Positions 29,521-39,703 of a stretch of 64,000 nucleotides of DNA are shown in pieces. The notes below the pieces were generated by a model. The model was not told the origin of the DNA. It saw nothing but the letters and a program-made list of their open reading frames with translations, and searched no databases. Within the stretch, counting starts at the first letter, position 1, and every line of letters begins with the position of its first letter. Source of the DNA: Paraburkholderia piptadeniae (GTDB lineage: Bacteria; Pseudomonadota; Gammaproteobacteria; Burkholderiales; Burkholderiaceae); the NCBI RefSeq assembly GCF_900007165.1, contig NZ_CYGY02000017.1:158171-222170 (forward strand), read 5' to 3'. The position numbers and the translations under genes were made by a program.

Positions 29521-29597
29521 AGGCTCGTAGCTCAGCTGGTTAGAGCACCACCTTGACATGGTGGGGGTCGTTGGTTCGAGTCCAATCGAGCCTACCA
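29521..29597 (+). tRNA. tRNA-Val (anticodon GAC)
   Basis: 77 bases including the encoded CCA. The acceptor stem is AGGCTCG paired with CGAGCCT. The anticodon stem is CCACC/GGTGG around a loop TTGACAT, giving anticodon GAC and reading GUC/GUU. The T-arm GGTTCGAGTCC is canonical. A perfect -10 box lies upstream. Confidence 0.97.
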
Positions 29598-29782
29598 ACG
29601 AATCTGAAACTTCGGTTTGCCGAGGTTTCGCAAACGCAAGTAGCAATGAGCGCTTCGGCGTAAAGGGCGAATCAGGCGAACATGGTTATGACACCGCGAA
29701 CGTTGACCGGAACCGTTTCGGAGCGACGCTAGTCGAGGACCACTTTCGCCCTTGTTGTTTGCGGTAGTTTGCAGAAATGTGA
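29598..29782 (+). other. 185-base spacer between tRNA-Val and a terminator
   Basis: No gene is seen here. Because the next terminator is at 29783-29817, transcription from the tRNA promoter should run through this stretch and yield a trailer RNA. It could also be part of a leader for thrS if a promoter lies within it. Confidence 0.4.
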
Positions 29783-29817
29783 ATGCGGCCCCTCGAAAGC
29801 GGGGCCGCATTTTTTTT
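29783..29817 (+). terminator. rho-independent terminator between tRNA-Val and thrS
   Basis: A perfect ten-pair stem (ATGCGGCCCC with GGGGCCGCAT), an eight-base loop and eight T. It lies 54 bases before the thrS start, so it either ends the tRNA transcript or could serve as an attenuator of thrS. Confidence 0.88.
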
Positions 29818-29870
29818 GTCTTTAGCGCTTGTTGCATGTGCCGCCGCCTGCCGGCATTACGGAGAACGCA

Positions 29871-31778
29871 ATGGTTTCGATACGACTGCCCGATGGTTCC
29901 GTTCGACAGTACGAGCACCCCGTGACTGTCGCCGAAGTGGCTGCATCGATTGGCCCCGGTCTCGCGAAGGCTGCGCTCGGCGGCAAGATCGACGGCGAAC
30001 TGGTCGATACGTCCGCGCTGATCGACCAGGACGTGTCGCTCGCGATTGTCACGGACAAGGACGCAGACGGTCTCGACATTATTCGCCATTCGACGGCGCA
30101 CCTGCTCGCTTACGCGGTGAAGGATCTCTTCCCGGAAGCGCAAGTGACGATCGGGCCGGTGATCGACAACGGCTTCTACTACGACTTTTCGTACAACCGT
30201 CCCTTCACGCCCGAAGATCTCGAGAAGATCGAAAAGCGCATGCAGGAACTGGCAAAGAAAGACGAGCCCGTGTCGCGCCGCGTCGTGTCGCGCGATCAGG
30301 CCGTCGAGTACTTCAAGAGCATCGGCGAAAAGTACAAGGCGGAGATCATCGAATCGATTCCCGCCAGCGATGAAATCAAGCTGTACGCGCACGGCGGCTT
30401 CACGGATCTGTGCCGCGGCCCGCACGTGCCGTCGACGGGCAAGCTGAAGGTCTTCAAGCTGATGAAGGTCGCGGGCGCGTACTGGCGCGGCGACTCGAAG
30501 AACGAGCAGTTGCAGCGTATCTACGGCACGGCCTGGACGAAGAAGGAAGACCAGGACGCGTATCTGCACATGCTCGAAGAGGCGGAAAAGCGCGATCACC
30601 GCAAGCTCGGCAAGCAACTGGACCTGTTCCACATGCAGGACGAGTCGCCGGGCATGGTGTTCTGGCATCCGCGCGGCTGGACGCTGTGGCAGCAGGTCGA
30701 GCAGTACATGCGCCGTCGCGTGAACGAGGCGGGCTATCTCGAGATCAAGACGCCGATGATCATGGACCGCTCGCTGTGGGAAGCGTCGGGTCACTGGCAG
30801 AACTATCGTGAAAACATGTTCACGACGGAGTCGGAAAAGCGCGACTACGCGATCAAGCCGATGAACTGCCCGGGCCACGTTCAGGTGTTCAATCACGGCT
30901 TGCGCTCGTATCGCGATTTGCCGCTGCGCTATGCGGAGTTCGGTTCGTGCCATCGCAACGAATCGTCGGGCGCGCTGCATGGTCTGATGCGCGTGCGCGG
31001 ATTCGTCCAGGACGATGCGCACATCTTCTGCACCGAGGACCAGTTCATCAGCGAATCGATCGCGTTCAACACGCTGGCGATGAGCGTCTATAAGGATTTC
31101 GGTTTCGACAATGTCGAGATCAAGCTGTCGCTGCGCCCCGACGCGCGCGCGGGCACAGATGAAATCTGGGATCGCGCCGAGCAGGGTCTGCGCGACGCGC
31201 TGACCGCGTGCGGCGTGAGCTGGGAAGAATTGCCGGGCGAGGGCGCGTTCTACGGTCCGAAGGTCGAATATCACATCAAGGACGCGCTCGGCCGCTCGTG
31301 GCAGTGCGGCACGCTGCAGCTCGACATGGTGTTGCCGGAGCGTCTGGGCGCCGAGTACGTGGCAGAAGACAACAGCCGCCGCCGGCCGATCATGCTCCAT
31401 CGGGCAATCGTCGGATCAATGGAGCGCTTCCTCGGCATTCTGATCGAGCACCATGCTGGTGCAATGCCTGTGTGGCTGGCGCCGATGCAGGTCGTCGTGA
31501 TGAATATCGCCGAAAGTCAGGCGGAATACGCCCAATCTCTGGCTCAATCGTTGCAAAAACAAGGGGTTAGAGTGGAGGCCGATTTGCGCAATGAGAAGAT
31601 TAGCTATAAAATACGCGAGCACACGCTTGAAAAGGTGCCCTATTTGCTGGTCGTCGGCGACAAGGAGCGTGATGCACAAACGGTAGCCGTGCGTGCCCGT
31701 GGCGGCGTCGATCTGGGCGTGATGTCCGTCGATGCCTTCAGCGAGCGTCTGCGTCAGGACGTACAGACGTTCAACTAA
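29871..31778 (+). CDS. thrS: threonyl-tRNA synthetase
   Basis: Class II synthetase, 635 residues, charging tRNA-Thr. The domains are an N-terminal TGS (about 1-62), the editing/SAD domain (about 65-225, with [16 protein letters not shown]), the catalytic core (about 240-530, with [19 protein letters not shown] and the zinc-binding Cys/His set) and an anticodon-binding domain (about 540-635). The ATG at 29871 ([10 protein letters not shown]) follows GGAGAACGC. It begins the thrS-infC-rpmI-rplT-pheST-ihfA cluster. Confidence 0.97.
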   Translation: MVSIRLPDGSVRQYEHPVTVAEVAASIGPGLAKAALGGKIDGELVDTSALIDQDVSLAIVTDKDADGLDIIRHSTAHLLAYAVKDLFPEAQVTIGPVIDNGFYYDFSYNRPFTPEDLEKIEKRMQELAKKDEPVSRRVVSRDQAVEYFKSIGEKYKAEIIESIPASDEIKLYAHGGFTDLCRGPHVPSTGKLKVFKLMKVAGAYWRGDSKNEQLQRIYGTAWTKKEDQDAYLHMLEEAEKRDHRKLGKQLDLFHMQDESPGMVFWHPRGWTLWQQVEQYMRRRVNEAGYLEIKTPMIMDRSLWEASGHWQNYRENMFTTESEKRDYAIKPMNCPGHVQVFNHGLRSYRDLPLRYAEFGSCHRNESSGALHGLMRVRGFVQDDAHIFCTEDQFISESIAFNTLAMSVYKDFGFDNVEIKLSLRPDARAGTDEIWDRAEQGLRDALTACGVSWEELPGEGAFYGPKVEYHIKDALGRSWQCGTLQLDMVLPERLGAEYVAEDNSRRRPIMLHRAIVGSMERFLGILIEHHAGAMPVWLAPMQVVVMNIAESQAEYAQSLAQSLQKQGVRVEADLRNEKISYKIREHTLEKVPYLLVVGDKERDAQTVAVRARGGVDLGVMSVDAFSERLRQDVQTFN

Positions 31779-31827
31779 ACCACCTGGCAGCGCGGCTCGT
31801 TTTTTTAATCTTTAGAGGAAACGTAAC

Positions 31828-32352
31828 ATCGCTACTGATAAGTCGTCGCATCGCATCAACGGTGAAATCACTGCGCCCGAAGTGCGTCTGGTCGGAGTCG
31901 ACAACGAACCGCTCGGCATCGTAAAACTCGCTGAAGCTTTCCGCTTGTCGGAACAGCAGGATGTGGATCTGGTCGAAATCGCGCCGCAAGCGGTTCCGCC
32001 TGTCTGCCGCCTGATGGACTACGGCAAGTTCAAGTACCAGGAAGCAAAGAAGCAGCACGAGGCCAAGCTCAAGCAGAAGGTCATCCAGGTCAAGGAAGTC
32101 AAATTCCGGCCCGGTACGGATGACGGTGACTACAACGTCAAGCTGCGTAACCTTGTCCGCTTCCTCGAAGATGGCGACAAGACGAAAATCACGTTGCGTT
32201 TCCGTGGCCGTGAAATGGCTCACCAGGAAATCGGCATGCGCATGCTCGAGCGTCTGCGCACCGATCTGGATGAAGTCGGTCAGGTCGAGCAAATGCCCAA
32301 GATGGAAGGCCGCCAGATGATCATGGTGCTGGCGCCGAAGAAAAAGAAGTAA
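31828..32352 (+). CDS. infC: translation initiation factor IF-3, with AUC start codon
   Basis: IF-3, 174 residues, which prevents 30S-50S joining and checks the start codon. The N-terminal domain (about 5-75, containing [18 protein letters not shown]) and C-terminal domain (about 85-170, containing [18 protein letters not shown] and [20 protein letters not shown]) are present. The frame runs back to codon ATC at 31828, with AGAGGA eight bases upstream and a stop at 31813. No ATG, GTG or TTG lies between the stop and 31828. infC genes are known for rare AUU/AUC starts that allow IF-3 autoregulation. Confidence 0.93.
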   Translation: MATDKSSHRINGEITAPEVRLVGVDNEPLGIVKLAEAFRLSEQQDVDLVEIAPQAVPPVCRLMDYGKFKYQEAKKQHEAKLKQKVIQVKEVKFRPGTDDGDYNVKLRNLVRFLEDGDKTKITLRFRGREMAHQEIGMRMLERLRTDLDEVGQVEQMPKMEGRQMIMVLAPKKKK

Positions 32353-32617
32353 GCAGACGTCTGCCGCTCCTTGATGTGCGGCGCGTTTGTTGGAACTAGT
32401 CGGAATGTTTGAAGTCGCGCGTCGTGGTGATGCGGCGTGTGCGAAGCGGATTTCGGAAAGTCGACCGCATTTCGTTGTACAGCGGGCGTTTTTCCCGAAA
32501 AGCAGCGGCCAATGATTCAGGCTTGCTGCATACCAAGTGGAGTGGGTTTCGAAGGGCGGGTGAGGGCTTTCTGAGCCGACCGCACACCCATGTCCATCAA
32601 ATAATGGAGTAGTTGTC
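32353..32617 (+). promoter_or_regulatory. 265-base infC-rpmI leader region with palindrome
   Basis: It begins with a perfect 12-base palindrome (GCAGACGTCTGC, 32353-32364) right after the infC stop. In enterobacteria the corresponding leader is the site of L20 autoregulation. No gene is seen. The leader role here is inferred from synteny only. Confidence 0.4.
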
Positions 32618-32815
32618 ATGCCGAAGATGAAGACCAAGAAGAGCGCTGCAAAGCGCTTCGTGGTTCGTCCGGGCGGTACCGTCAAGCGCGGTCAAGCCTT
32701 CAAGCGCCACATTCTTACCAAGAAGACCACCAAGAACAAGCGTCACCTGCGCGGCGCCACGGCAGTTCACGATTCCGATCTGAACTCCGTACGCGCGATG
32801 CTGCCGTTCGCCTAA
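32618..32815 (+). CDS. rpmI: 50S ribosomal protein L35
   Basis: Very basic 65-residue protein with the family N-terminus [14 protein letters not shown] and the later [22 protein letters not shown] lies upstream of the ATG. It is followed 30 bases later by rplT, as is usual in bacteria. Confidence 0.98.
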
Positions 32816-32845
32816 CCCCTTAACCGACACTCATAGGAGCGAAAC

Positions 32846-33205
32846 ATGCCTCGAGTCAAACGTGGGGTTACCGCACGGGCCCGCCACAAGAAGATCATCA
32901 ACCTGGCCAAGGGTTACCGCGGCCGCCGCAATAACGTCTATCGCATCGCCAAGCAGGCGGTCATGCGCGCAGGCCAGTACGCCTACCGCGATCGCCGCAA
33001 CAAGAAGCGTGTGTTCCGCGCACTGTGGATCACGCGTATCAACGCGGCGGTGCGTCAGCACGACATGACGTACAGCGTGTTCATCAACGGCCTGAAGAAG
33101 GCGTCGATCGAACTCGACCGCAAGGTGCTGGCCGACATGGCTGTGTTCGACAAGGCTGCTTTTGCTGCGATCGTCAAGCAGGTGAAAGCCGCCGTTGCAG
33201 CCTGA
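32846..33205 (+). CDS. rplT: 50S ribosomal protein L20
   Basis: 119-residue basic protein, beginning [17 protein letters not shown] and containing the family's [21 protein letters not shown]20 binds 23S rRNA early in assembly and, in E. coli, represses its own operon. TAGGAGC precedes the ATG. A terminator lies between it and pheS. Confidence 0.98.
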
Positions 33206-33283
33206 GTGCGCTGTTAGCATCTAGTACTGCGTGGTTCGTTGCAGCGAACAGTCCGGTAGTCTCGGTGACGCTGCAACAAAAAC

Positions 33284-33309
33284 GGGGCTCCTCACCGAGC
33301 CCCTTTTTT
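33284..33309 (+). terminator. terminator or attenuator between rplT and pheS
   Basis: A perfect seven-pair stem (GGGGCTC with GAGCCCC), a six-base loop and six T. It lies 56 bases before the pheS start, so it could end the ribosomal transcript or attenuate pheST. No phenylalanine-rich leader peptide is visible before it. Confidence 0.8.
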
Positions 33310-33364
33310 GTTGGTCGAGCCAGTTTTACTTCGATTGAATACTGACGTTGAAAAGATGGGATCA

Positions 33365-34378
33365 ATGGATCTGGACCAGATTGTCGCCGACGCGCAAAGC
33401 GCCTTTGAACAAGCCTCCGACGTCACCACGCTCGAAAACGAGAAGGCCCGCTTTCTCGGCAAGTCGGGTGCACTGACGGAACTGTTGAAGGGGCTGGGCA
33501 AGCTCGATCCCGAAGCGCGCAAGACGGAAGGCGCGCGGATCAACATCGCCAAGCAACAGGTCGAAGCCGCGCTGACGGCGCGCCGTCAGGCGCTGGCCGA
33601 CGCGCTGCTGAACCAGCGTCTCGCCGCTGAAGCCATCGACGTCACGCTGCCCGGCCGCGGCATGGGCACGGGCAGCCTGCACCCCGTGATGCACACGTGG
33701 GAGCGCGTCGAGCAGATTTTCCGCACGATTGGCTTCGATGTCGCCGACGGCCCGGAAATAGAAACCGACTGGTACAACTTCACGTCGCTGAACAGCCCGG
33801 AGAACCATCCGGCGCGTTCGATGCAAGATACCTTCTACGTCGACGGCAAGGACGCCGAAGGCCGTCCTCTGCTGCTGCGCACGCATACCAGCCCTATGCA
33901 GGTCCGCTACGCGCGCACCAACACGCCGCCCATCAAGGTGATCGTGCCGGGCCGCACGTACCGCGTCGATAGCGACGCGACGCACTCGCCGATGTTCAAT
34001 CAGGTGGAAGGCCTGTGGATCGACGAGAACATCAGCTTCGCGGACCTGAAGGGCGTCTACACCGATTTCCTCAAGAAATTCTTCGAGCGCGACGATATTC
34101 TCGTGCGCTTCCGCCCTTCATATTTCCCGTTCACCGAGCCGTCCGCCGAGATTGACATGATGTTCGAGCAGGGCAAGAACGCTGGCAAGTGGCTCGAAAT
34201 CTCGGGCTCAGGCCAGGTTCACCCGACGGTGATCCGCAACATGGGCCTCGACCCGGAGCGTTATATCGGCTTTGCGTTTGGCAGCGGCCTCGAGCGTCTG
34301 ACCATGTTGCGCTATGGCGTTCAGGACCTGCGTCTGTTCTTTGAAAACGATCTGCGTTTCCTGCGCCAGTTCGCCTGA
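33365..34378 (+). CDS. pheS: phenylalanyl-tRNA synthetase alpha subunit
   Basis: Alpha subunit, 337 residues, holding the class II active site. An N-terminal coiled coil (about 1-85) precedes the catalytic domain with [16 protein letters not shown] (motif 2 region) and [14 protein letters not shown] (motif 3). [10 protein letters not shown] at 33365 is taken as the start by family comparison; an ATG three codons upstream (33356) is an equal alternative. pheT follows after 166 bases. Confidence 0.96.
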   Translation: MDLDQIVADAQSAFEQASDVTTLENEKARFLGKSGALTELLKGLGKLDPEARKTEGARINIAKQQVEAALTARRQALADALLNQRLAAEAIDVTLPGRGMGTGSLHPVMHTWERVEQIFRTIGFDVADGPEIETDWYNFTSLNSPENHPARSMQDTFYVDGKDAEGRPLLLRTHTSPMQVRYARTNTPPIKVIVPGRTYRVDSDATHSPMFNQVEGLWIDENISFADLKGVYTDFLKKFFERDDILVRFRPSYFPFTEPSAEIDMMFEQGKNAGKWLEISGSGQVHPTVIRNMGLDPERYIGFAFGSGLERLTMLRYGVQDLRLFFENDLRFLRQFA

Positions 34379-34544
34379 CGCAGCGAGAGCCCGAGCGCGA
34401 AGGTCATCAGGCTCAAGCTTTAAGCACGCTACGAGAGCGGCCCGGCGTCCAGCATCATGACCGCCCCGCCGCAAACAGCGCTTCCGGCCCGGTGCCGACG
34501 TATCGGCCGGATGCGGACACAACCTGTTTAGAACGTACAGAACC

Positions 34545-36977
34545 ATGCAATTCCCGGAATCCTGGCTCAGAACCTTTGTCGATCCGCAACTGACGACGGA
34601 AGCTTTGTCACACGCCCTGACGATGGCCGGTCTCGAAGTCGAAGACCTGCGCCCCGCTGCGCCGCCGACGTCGAAAATCGTGGTGGGCCGCGTGCTCGAA
34701 GTCGTCAAGCACCCGGACGCCGACAAGCTCAACGTGTGTCAGGTCGACGCCGGCACGGGCGCGACGCTGAACATCGTGTGCGGCGCGCCGAACGTGGCGC
34801 CCGGCATCAAGGTGCCCGTTGCGCTGGTGGGCGCGCAGTTGCCGCCCGCGGAAGAGGGCGGCGCGCCGTTCGCAATCAAGCTGTCGAAGCTGCGTGGCGT
34901 GCAGAGCGAGGGCATGTTGTGCTCGGCGCGTGAACTGAAGCTGTCGGACGATCATAGCGGCCTGTTGATCCTGCCGGAAGATACGCCGATTGGCCAGGAT
35001 ATCCGCGAAACGCTGAATCTCGACGACACCGTCTTCGAAATCAAGCTGACGCCGAACAAGGCCGATTGCCTGTCGGTGTTCGGCGTCGCACGCGAGACGG
35101 CTGCCATCACGGGCGCGCCGCTGCGTCCGCTGGACATCAAGCCCGTCGAAGTGAAGCTGAGCGAAACGCTGCCCGTGAAGATCTCGGCGCCGGATTTGTG
35201 CGGCCGTTTCTCCGGGCGCGTGATTCGCGGCGTCAATGCGCGCACGAAGTCGCCGGCGTGGATGGTCGAGCGCCTCGAACGTTCCGGTCAACGAAGCATC
35301 TCCGCACTGGTCGACATCTCGAACTATGTGATGCTGGAACTCGGTCGTCCGTCGCATGTGTTCGATCTGGACAAGATCCACGGCAGCATGGACGTGCGCT
35401 GGGGCAAGCGCGGCGAGTCGCTCAAGCTGCTGAACGGCAACACGGTAGAAGTGGACGAGACGGTCGGCGTGATCGCCGACGACCACCATCTCGAAAGCCT
35501 CGCGGGCATCATGGGCGGCGACAGCACGGCCGTCACGCTCGATACCACGAACATCTATCTCGAAGCGGCATTCTGGTGGCCCGATAGCATTCGCGGCCGC
35601 TCGCGCCGGTACAACTTCTCGACGGACGCGGGCCATCGCTTCGAACGCGGCGTCGATTACTCGACGACCGTCGAGCATATCGAGCGCATCACGCAACTGA
35701 TCCTCGATATCTGCGGCGGCGAGGCCGGTCCCGTCGACGATCAGATCGTCAATGTGCCGAAGCGCGAGCCCGTCAAGCTGCGGGTCGCGCGCGCGAACCG
35801 CATCATCGGCGTTGCGATCGGCGCGGATGAGATCGCGCAAATCTTCACGCGCCTCGGCCTGCCGTTCGAGCGTGAAGGCGACGACTTCCTCGTGACGCCT
35901 CCGCCGTATCGCTTTGATATCGAAATCGAAGAAGACCTGATCGAAGAGGTCGCGCGCATCTACGGCTTCGAGAAGATTCCGGCGCACCCGCCCGTCGCGC
36001 GCAGCGAAATGCGCCGCACGAACGAGACGCAGCGTTCGATCCATGCGCTGCGTCATGAGCTGGCCGCGCGCGACTACGCCGAAACGGTGAACTTCAGCTT
36101 CGTCGATGCTGAATGGGAACAGGATTTCGCCGGTAACGACAACCCGGTGCGTCTGCTGAATCCGATCGCGAGCCAGTTGTCGGTGATGCGCACGACGCTG
36201 TTCGGCAGCCTGATCAACGTGCTGCGCCATAACCTGAACCGTCGCGCGGATCGTATCCGTGTGTTCGAAGCGGGCCGCGTGTTCCTGCAGGACCCGGCCA
36301 TCAAGGCCGGCGAACTCGCTGTCGAAGGCTTCGCGCAGCCGACGATGATCGGCGCGCTGGCGTACGGTCCTGTCGTCGAAGAGCAGTGGGGCGCGGCGAC
36401 GCGTGCCGTCGATTTCTTCGATGTGAAGGGCGATCTCGAAGCGCTGCTCGCGCCTGCCGATGCGCGCTTCGTGAAGGCGGAGCATCCGGCGCTGCATCCG
36501 GGACGCAGCGCGCGTGTCGAACTCGATGGTCGGGCGATTGGCTGGATCGGTGAACTGCATCCGCGCTGGATGCAGAAGTACGATCTGCCGCATGCGCCGA
36601 TTCTGTTCGAAGTCGACGCGCAAGCGCTGATGCAACGCGTGCTGCCGAGTCCGGCGGAAGTATCGAAATTTCCGCCGGTACGGCGCGATATCGCGATCGT
36701 TGTGGACCAGAAAATCGAGGTCCAGGCGCTCTTCGACGAGATGCAAAAGGCGTTGTCAGAAGACGCATGCAAGACCATTCAAAGGGTTGCGCTTTTCGAT
36801 GAATTTCGTGCAAAATCAAATACTTCCGGCGGGCTGGCGGCGCACGAGAAAAGCCTTGCGTTCCGTGTAACCTTGCAAGATACTGGTGGGACCCTTCAGG
36901 ATGAAACGGTCGATTTGGCCATTCAGACTTTGGTGGATCGTCTTGCTCGAGTGTATGGCGCCCGGTTGCGCGGATAG
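34545..36977 (+). CDS. pheT: phenylalanyl-tRNA synthetase beta subunit
   Basis: Beta subunit, 810 residues. It has an N-terminal tRNA-binding EMAP-like domain (about 40-155, with [15 protein letters not shown]), the B3/B4 editing domain (about 210-375), the B5 domain (about 405-475), a core resembling a degenerate class II site, and the C-terminal FDX-ACB anticodon domain (about 715-809, [12 protein letters not shown]). Length is normal. The 3' end leads into ihfA. Confidence 0.97.
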   Translation: MQFPESWLRTFVDPQLTTEALSHALTMAGLEVEDLRPAAPPTSKIVVGRVLEVVKHPDADKLNVCQVDAGTGATLNIVCGAPNVAPGIKVPVALVGAQLPPAEEGGAPFAIKLSKLRGVQSEGMLCSARELKLSDDHSGLLILPEDTPIGQDIRETLNLDDTVFEIKLTPNKADCLSVFGVARETAAITGAPLRPLDIKPVEVKLSETLPVKISAPDLCGRFSGRVIRGVNARTKSPAWMVERLERSGQRSISALVDISNYVMLELGRPSHVFDLDKIHGSMDVRWGKRGESLKLLNGNTVEVDETVGVIADDHHLESLAGIMGGDSTAVTLDTTNIYLEAAFWWPDSIRGRSRRYNFSTDAGHRFERGVDYSTTVEHIERITQLILDICGGEAGPVDDQIVNVPKREPVKLRVARANRIIGVAIGADEIAQIFTRLGLPFEREGDDFLVTPPPYRFDIEIEEDLIEEVARIYGFEKIPAHPPVARSEMRRTNETQRSIHALRHELAARDYAETVNFSFVDAEWEQDFAGNDNPVRLLNPIASQLSVMRTTLFGSLINVLRHNLNRRADRIRVFEAGRVFLQDPAIKAGELAVEGFAQPTMIGALAYGPVVEEQWGAATRAVDFFDVKGDLEALLAPADARFVKAEHPALHPGRSARVELDGRAIGWIGELHPRWMQKYDLPHAPILFEVDAQALMQRVLPSPAEVSKFPPVRRDIAIVVDQKIEVQALFDEMQKALSEDACKTIQRVALFDEFRAKSNTSGGLAAHEKSLAFRVTLQDTGGTLQDETVDLAIQTLVDRLARVYGARLRG

Positions 36978-37031
36978 CCGATAACGGTTGCTCCGCATGT
37001 TCCGTTGTGGTCGACGCGCCATTTGACAGAT

Positions 37032-37442
37032 ATGAATGAAATGAACTCGAGTGATTTCGAAGCCCTTCTTTCGGCGCAACGTAGCGCCATGATTCGCGAT
37101 ATTCCTTCATCGACCTCCAGCGCGTCGGCCGAAGCACCGACGCTCACCAAGGCTGAACTTGCCGAGCTGCTGTTCGACAATGTCGGGCTCAACAAGCGGG
37201 AAGCGAAGGACATGGTCGAAGCGTTCTTCGAGGTGATTCGCGACGCGCTGGAGAGCGGCGACAGCGTGAAGCTGTCCGGCTTCGGCAACTTCCAGTTGCG
37301 CGACAAGCCGCAGCGTCCCGGCAGAAATCCGAAAACGGGCGAGGCGATTCCTATCGCCGCGCGCCGCGTCGTGACGTTCCATGCAAGTCAAAAGCTGAAG
37401 GCGCTGGTTGAGAACGGCGCCGAAGAGAGCTTCGCGCGCTGA
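37032..37442 (+). CDS. ihfA: integration host factor alpha subunit
   Basis: DNA-bending protein of the HU/IHF family, 136 residues. The usual IHF alpha of about 100 residues begins near residue 36 ([19 protein letters not shown]), and the DNA-intercalating proline lies in [14 protein letters not shown]. An extra N-terminal stretch of about 35 residues rich in Ser/Ala/Glu precedes it, as in other Burkholderia-type homologues. ATGs occur at 37032 and 37041; the ribosome-binding site is weak for both. Confidence 0.93.
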   Translation: MNEMNSSDFEALLSAQRSAMIRDIPSSTSSASAEAPTLTKAELAELLFDNVGLNKREAKDMVEAFFEVIRDALESGDSVKLSGFGNFQLRDKPQRPGRNPKTGEAIPIAARRVVTFHASQKLKALVENGAEESFAR

Positions 37443-37498
37443 TCGCATCGCGCGCCCCGCGCAACCACTACGACGGTTTAACCGACCGCTAACTGACG

Positions 37499-37897
37499 AT
37501 GACAGCGACGATGGAAAAAGTCGTCTTGCCTCCGATTCCCGCGAAGCGCTACTTCACGATCGGTGAAGTCAGCGAACTATGCGGCGTGAAGCCACATGTG
37601 CTGCGATACTGGGAGCAGGAGTTCACGCAGTTGCGTCCGGTGAAGCGTCGGGGCAATCGGCGGTACTATCAGCATCATGAAGTGCTGCTGATCCGGCGAA
37701 TCCGCGAGCTGTTGTACGAGCAGGGGTTCACGATCAACGGTGCGCGCAACCGGCTCGATTCGCATGGCGCCGTGCAGGGCGCAGAAGGCGAAGGCGAGGT
37801 TGTCGAAGGGACGGTTGTACAGCCGACCACTGCCACCGTCGACGTCGATCAGTTGCGCAAGGAGTTGTTGCAGGTGATCGACCTGCTCGGACATTGA
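37499..37897 (+). CDS. MerR-family transcriptional regulator
   Basis: Protein of 132 residues with the MerR N-terminal winged helix (about 17-85: YFTIGEVSELCGVKPHVLRY then WEQEFTQLRPVKRRGNRRYY). The C-terminal part is short and without the metal-binding cysteines of MerR proper. Located directly after ihfA, a placement common in proteobacteria. Target genes are unknown. Confidence 0.93.
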   Translation: MTATMEKVVLPPIPAKRYFTIGEVSELCGVKPHVLRYWEQEFTQLRPVKRRGNRRYYQHHEVLLIRRIRELLYEQGFTINGARNRLDSHGAVQGAEGEGEVVEGTVVQPTTATVDVDQLRKELLQVIDLLGH

Positions 37898-37966
37898 AGA
37901 ATTTATTGCGGTTGTCGATTGTTGCAGTTCTATTCGCGTGAAGTGTCTGTTATACTTTGATGCTTT

Positions 37967-38043
<77 letters not shown>

Positions 38044-38051
38044 GACTGGAA

Positions 38052-38084
38052 AAGGCTCTCCGGGTTTTGCCCGGAGAGCCTTTT
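38052..38084 (+). terminator. rho-independent terminator after tRNA-Pro
   Basis: A perfect 13-pair stem (AAGGCTCTCCGGG with CCCGGAGAGCCTT), a five-base loop and a short T run, nine bases after the tRNA. Confidence 0.88.
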
Positions 38085-38124
38085 GTCTAACTGGAACCCG
38101 ATTGTCTAACTTGGTTGCCGCGCA

Positions 38125-38883
38125 TCACATGCGAATCTTTGCCGCTCTAGGCGAATTGAGGCAACTCGAGCGTCGCACGCCACTGCTGTTCACCGTTTTC
38201 GCCGGGTTGAAAAAGATCCCTTCTGCCGAGACGTCCTGCCAGTTCAATGCGAGTAGGTGGCTGATGCGCTGTGCCGTCTGGTAAGCCAGATCGATCAGGC
38301 AAACGATCACAGGCCCTGAATCCGTTGGCTTGCCGTCTCGCCCAATTAGTGCAGCCGCGCGGATGGCGGTCAACTCGTCGTCGGTAATATAGCGATCGCG
38401 TTTTTTTCCACGGCTCCGCCGATCTCCGATGCCGGATTAGTGTCGCGCAAGCCCTTGCGCACCGCATGCGCAAATAACAACGAAAACAGCGCACGATACT
38501 TATTGCTCGCATTCGGCTTCATCTCGAAGTGCTTGTCGAGAAACCGCGCAATGTGCGTCGGCTTCACGTCCGTAATGAGCCACTCGTCATCGAATTTCGA
38601 CTTGATAAAAGTTACCATCCGCCGGTATTCCTCGCGCGTCGACAGCGCGTACTTGTTCAGCTTTTTGACTAGCCAGTCGTCAATCAGCGCGGGCATTGTG
38701 TCTGCGCGACGTGAGTCCGCGTCGCGCGTAAATTTCGCGAACTGCGTGTAGAGCGTCACCATTCCCTCGCTCACACGGCAGAGCTTGTGCCACTTGCGGC
38801 GAAGATCTACGAAGTACCAGGCGCCATTCTTTTCATAGACGCGCGCAGGTAAGGGGCGACGGTCTTTTCCTTCTTCCGATCAT
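38125..38883 (-). pseudogene. tyrosine recombinase (phage integrase), frameshifted and truncated
   Basis: The N-terminal DNA-binding and core-binding parts are clear (GAWYFVDLRRKWHKLC, then ALSTREEYRRMVTFIKSKFD and ASNKYRALFSLLFAHAVRKG). After GGAVEK the frame shifts at about 38400 and continues as RDRYITDDELTAIRAAAL and QTAQRISHLLALNW, the region of the first catalytic Arg. The C-terminal His, Arg and Tyr residues are absent, and the frame ends at 38125. The first few codons also sit in another frame than the rest. The shift lies on A AAA AAC, which is a -1 slippery heptamer in the correct phase. Confidence 0.8.
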
Positions 38884-38889
38884 GATTAG

Positions 38890-39114
38890 TTAGATTGCCT
38901 TACGATCAGACTCAAGTCCCAGTTCTCGGCGCCGTGGCTGTTGTGGGGTCGCCGCCGGTACGCCATATACATGGTGTCGCCAGACTCGGACACTGCCGTC
39001 TGGTCGGCGATCGGCGGGAATGCCGGCCCGCTGGAGTGCGGAGAGCTGACGGCAGGGCTGACAATAGCCGGTGGCTTCGACAATCTCAGCCTCAGTGAGC
39101 GTCAGCGAATCCAT
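38890..39114 (-). CDS. DUF4224 protein
   Basis: Protein of 74 residues beginning MDSLTLTEAEIVEATGY, with the DUF4224 pattern CRQLSALQRAGIPADRRPDG. These small proteins are usually encoded just before an integrase in prophages and may act in excision; here the integrase remnant begins seven bases downstream. The second of two adjacent ATGs is chosen since GAGG is then six bases away. Confidence 0.78.
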   Translation of the reverse strand: MDSLTLTEAEIVEATGYCQPCRQLSALQRAGIPADRRPDGSVRVWRHHVYGVPAATPQQPRRRELGLESDRKAI

Positions 39115-39182
39115 CATATACCTCGCAGGAGTTCGACATGCGGGCATCCGTCGAGACGGCTCGCCACTCGATCAGCGGCTGA

Positions 39183-39671
39183 TCAGAGCGCACATAGAGC
39201 GGGTGACGTGGGCGCGCCGTCCTTGGTCATGCAGAGGCACCGCAGTCGAGCGCCGGCGTCAGTTAGGATGCAGGCAACGCGCACGGCGCGATCCGGCTTG
39301 GCACGCGAACCCCACGCGCATACGACGTCGCCACATTCACGCGCGAAATTCCACAGATAGTCGTCGTTGTCCGGACCGACAGGATCGGGATGCGACCAAA
39401 GCGCGGCCGGATCGGCCGAGCGCAACGCGTATAGATTCACCACGGCGAGGCCATTGCAGTCCCAAAGCTTCGCGAAGCCTCGGCAACGACGAATCGTCGG
39501 ATCGTCAAGCGTTCCGTCCGCCGTGCTCGGATTGAGCATCACGAACAGAGCCGTCGACTTCATCGGGTGCATCGATTCCGCGGGACGCGTCAGCAGGTAG
39601 CGATAGGTGTAGCAATCGCTCAGGATGCAGCCGCGCTCGCCCGCGAGGTTATTGTCGGTCAGGTATTGCAT
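39183..39671 (-). CDS. DUF1643 protein with frameshifted C-terminus
   Basis: Protein of 162 residues. The core matches DUF1643: LFVMLNPSTADGTLDDPTIR, GFAKLWDCNGLAVVNLYALR, VVCAWGSRAKPDRAV. After MTKDGAP the family would continue RHPLYV. This occurs in the +1 frame, so one extra base near 39205 seems to have replaced the true end with TSPALCAL. The function of DUF1643 is unknown; it is frequent in phages and plasmids. It is divergent from a small ORF on the plus strand. Confidence 0.75.
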   Translation of the reverse strand: MQYLTDNNLAGERGCILSDCYTYRYLLTRPAESMHPMKSTALFVMLNPSTADGTLDDPTIRRCRGFAKLWDCNGLAVVNLYALRSADPAALWSHPDPVGPDNDDYLWNFARECGDVVCAWGSRAKPDRAVRVACILTDAGARLRCLCMTKDGAPTSPALCAL

Positions 39672-39703
39672 GCTAGGATTCCCGTAACGATTGGGAGTGA
39701 GCC

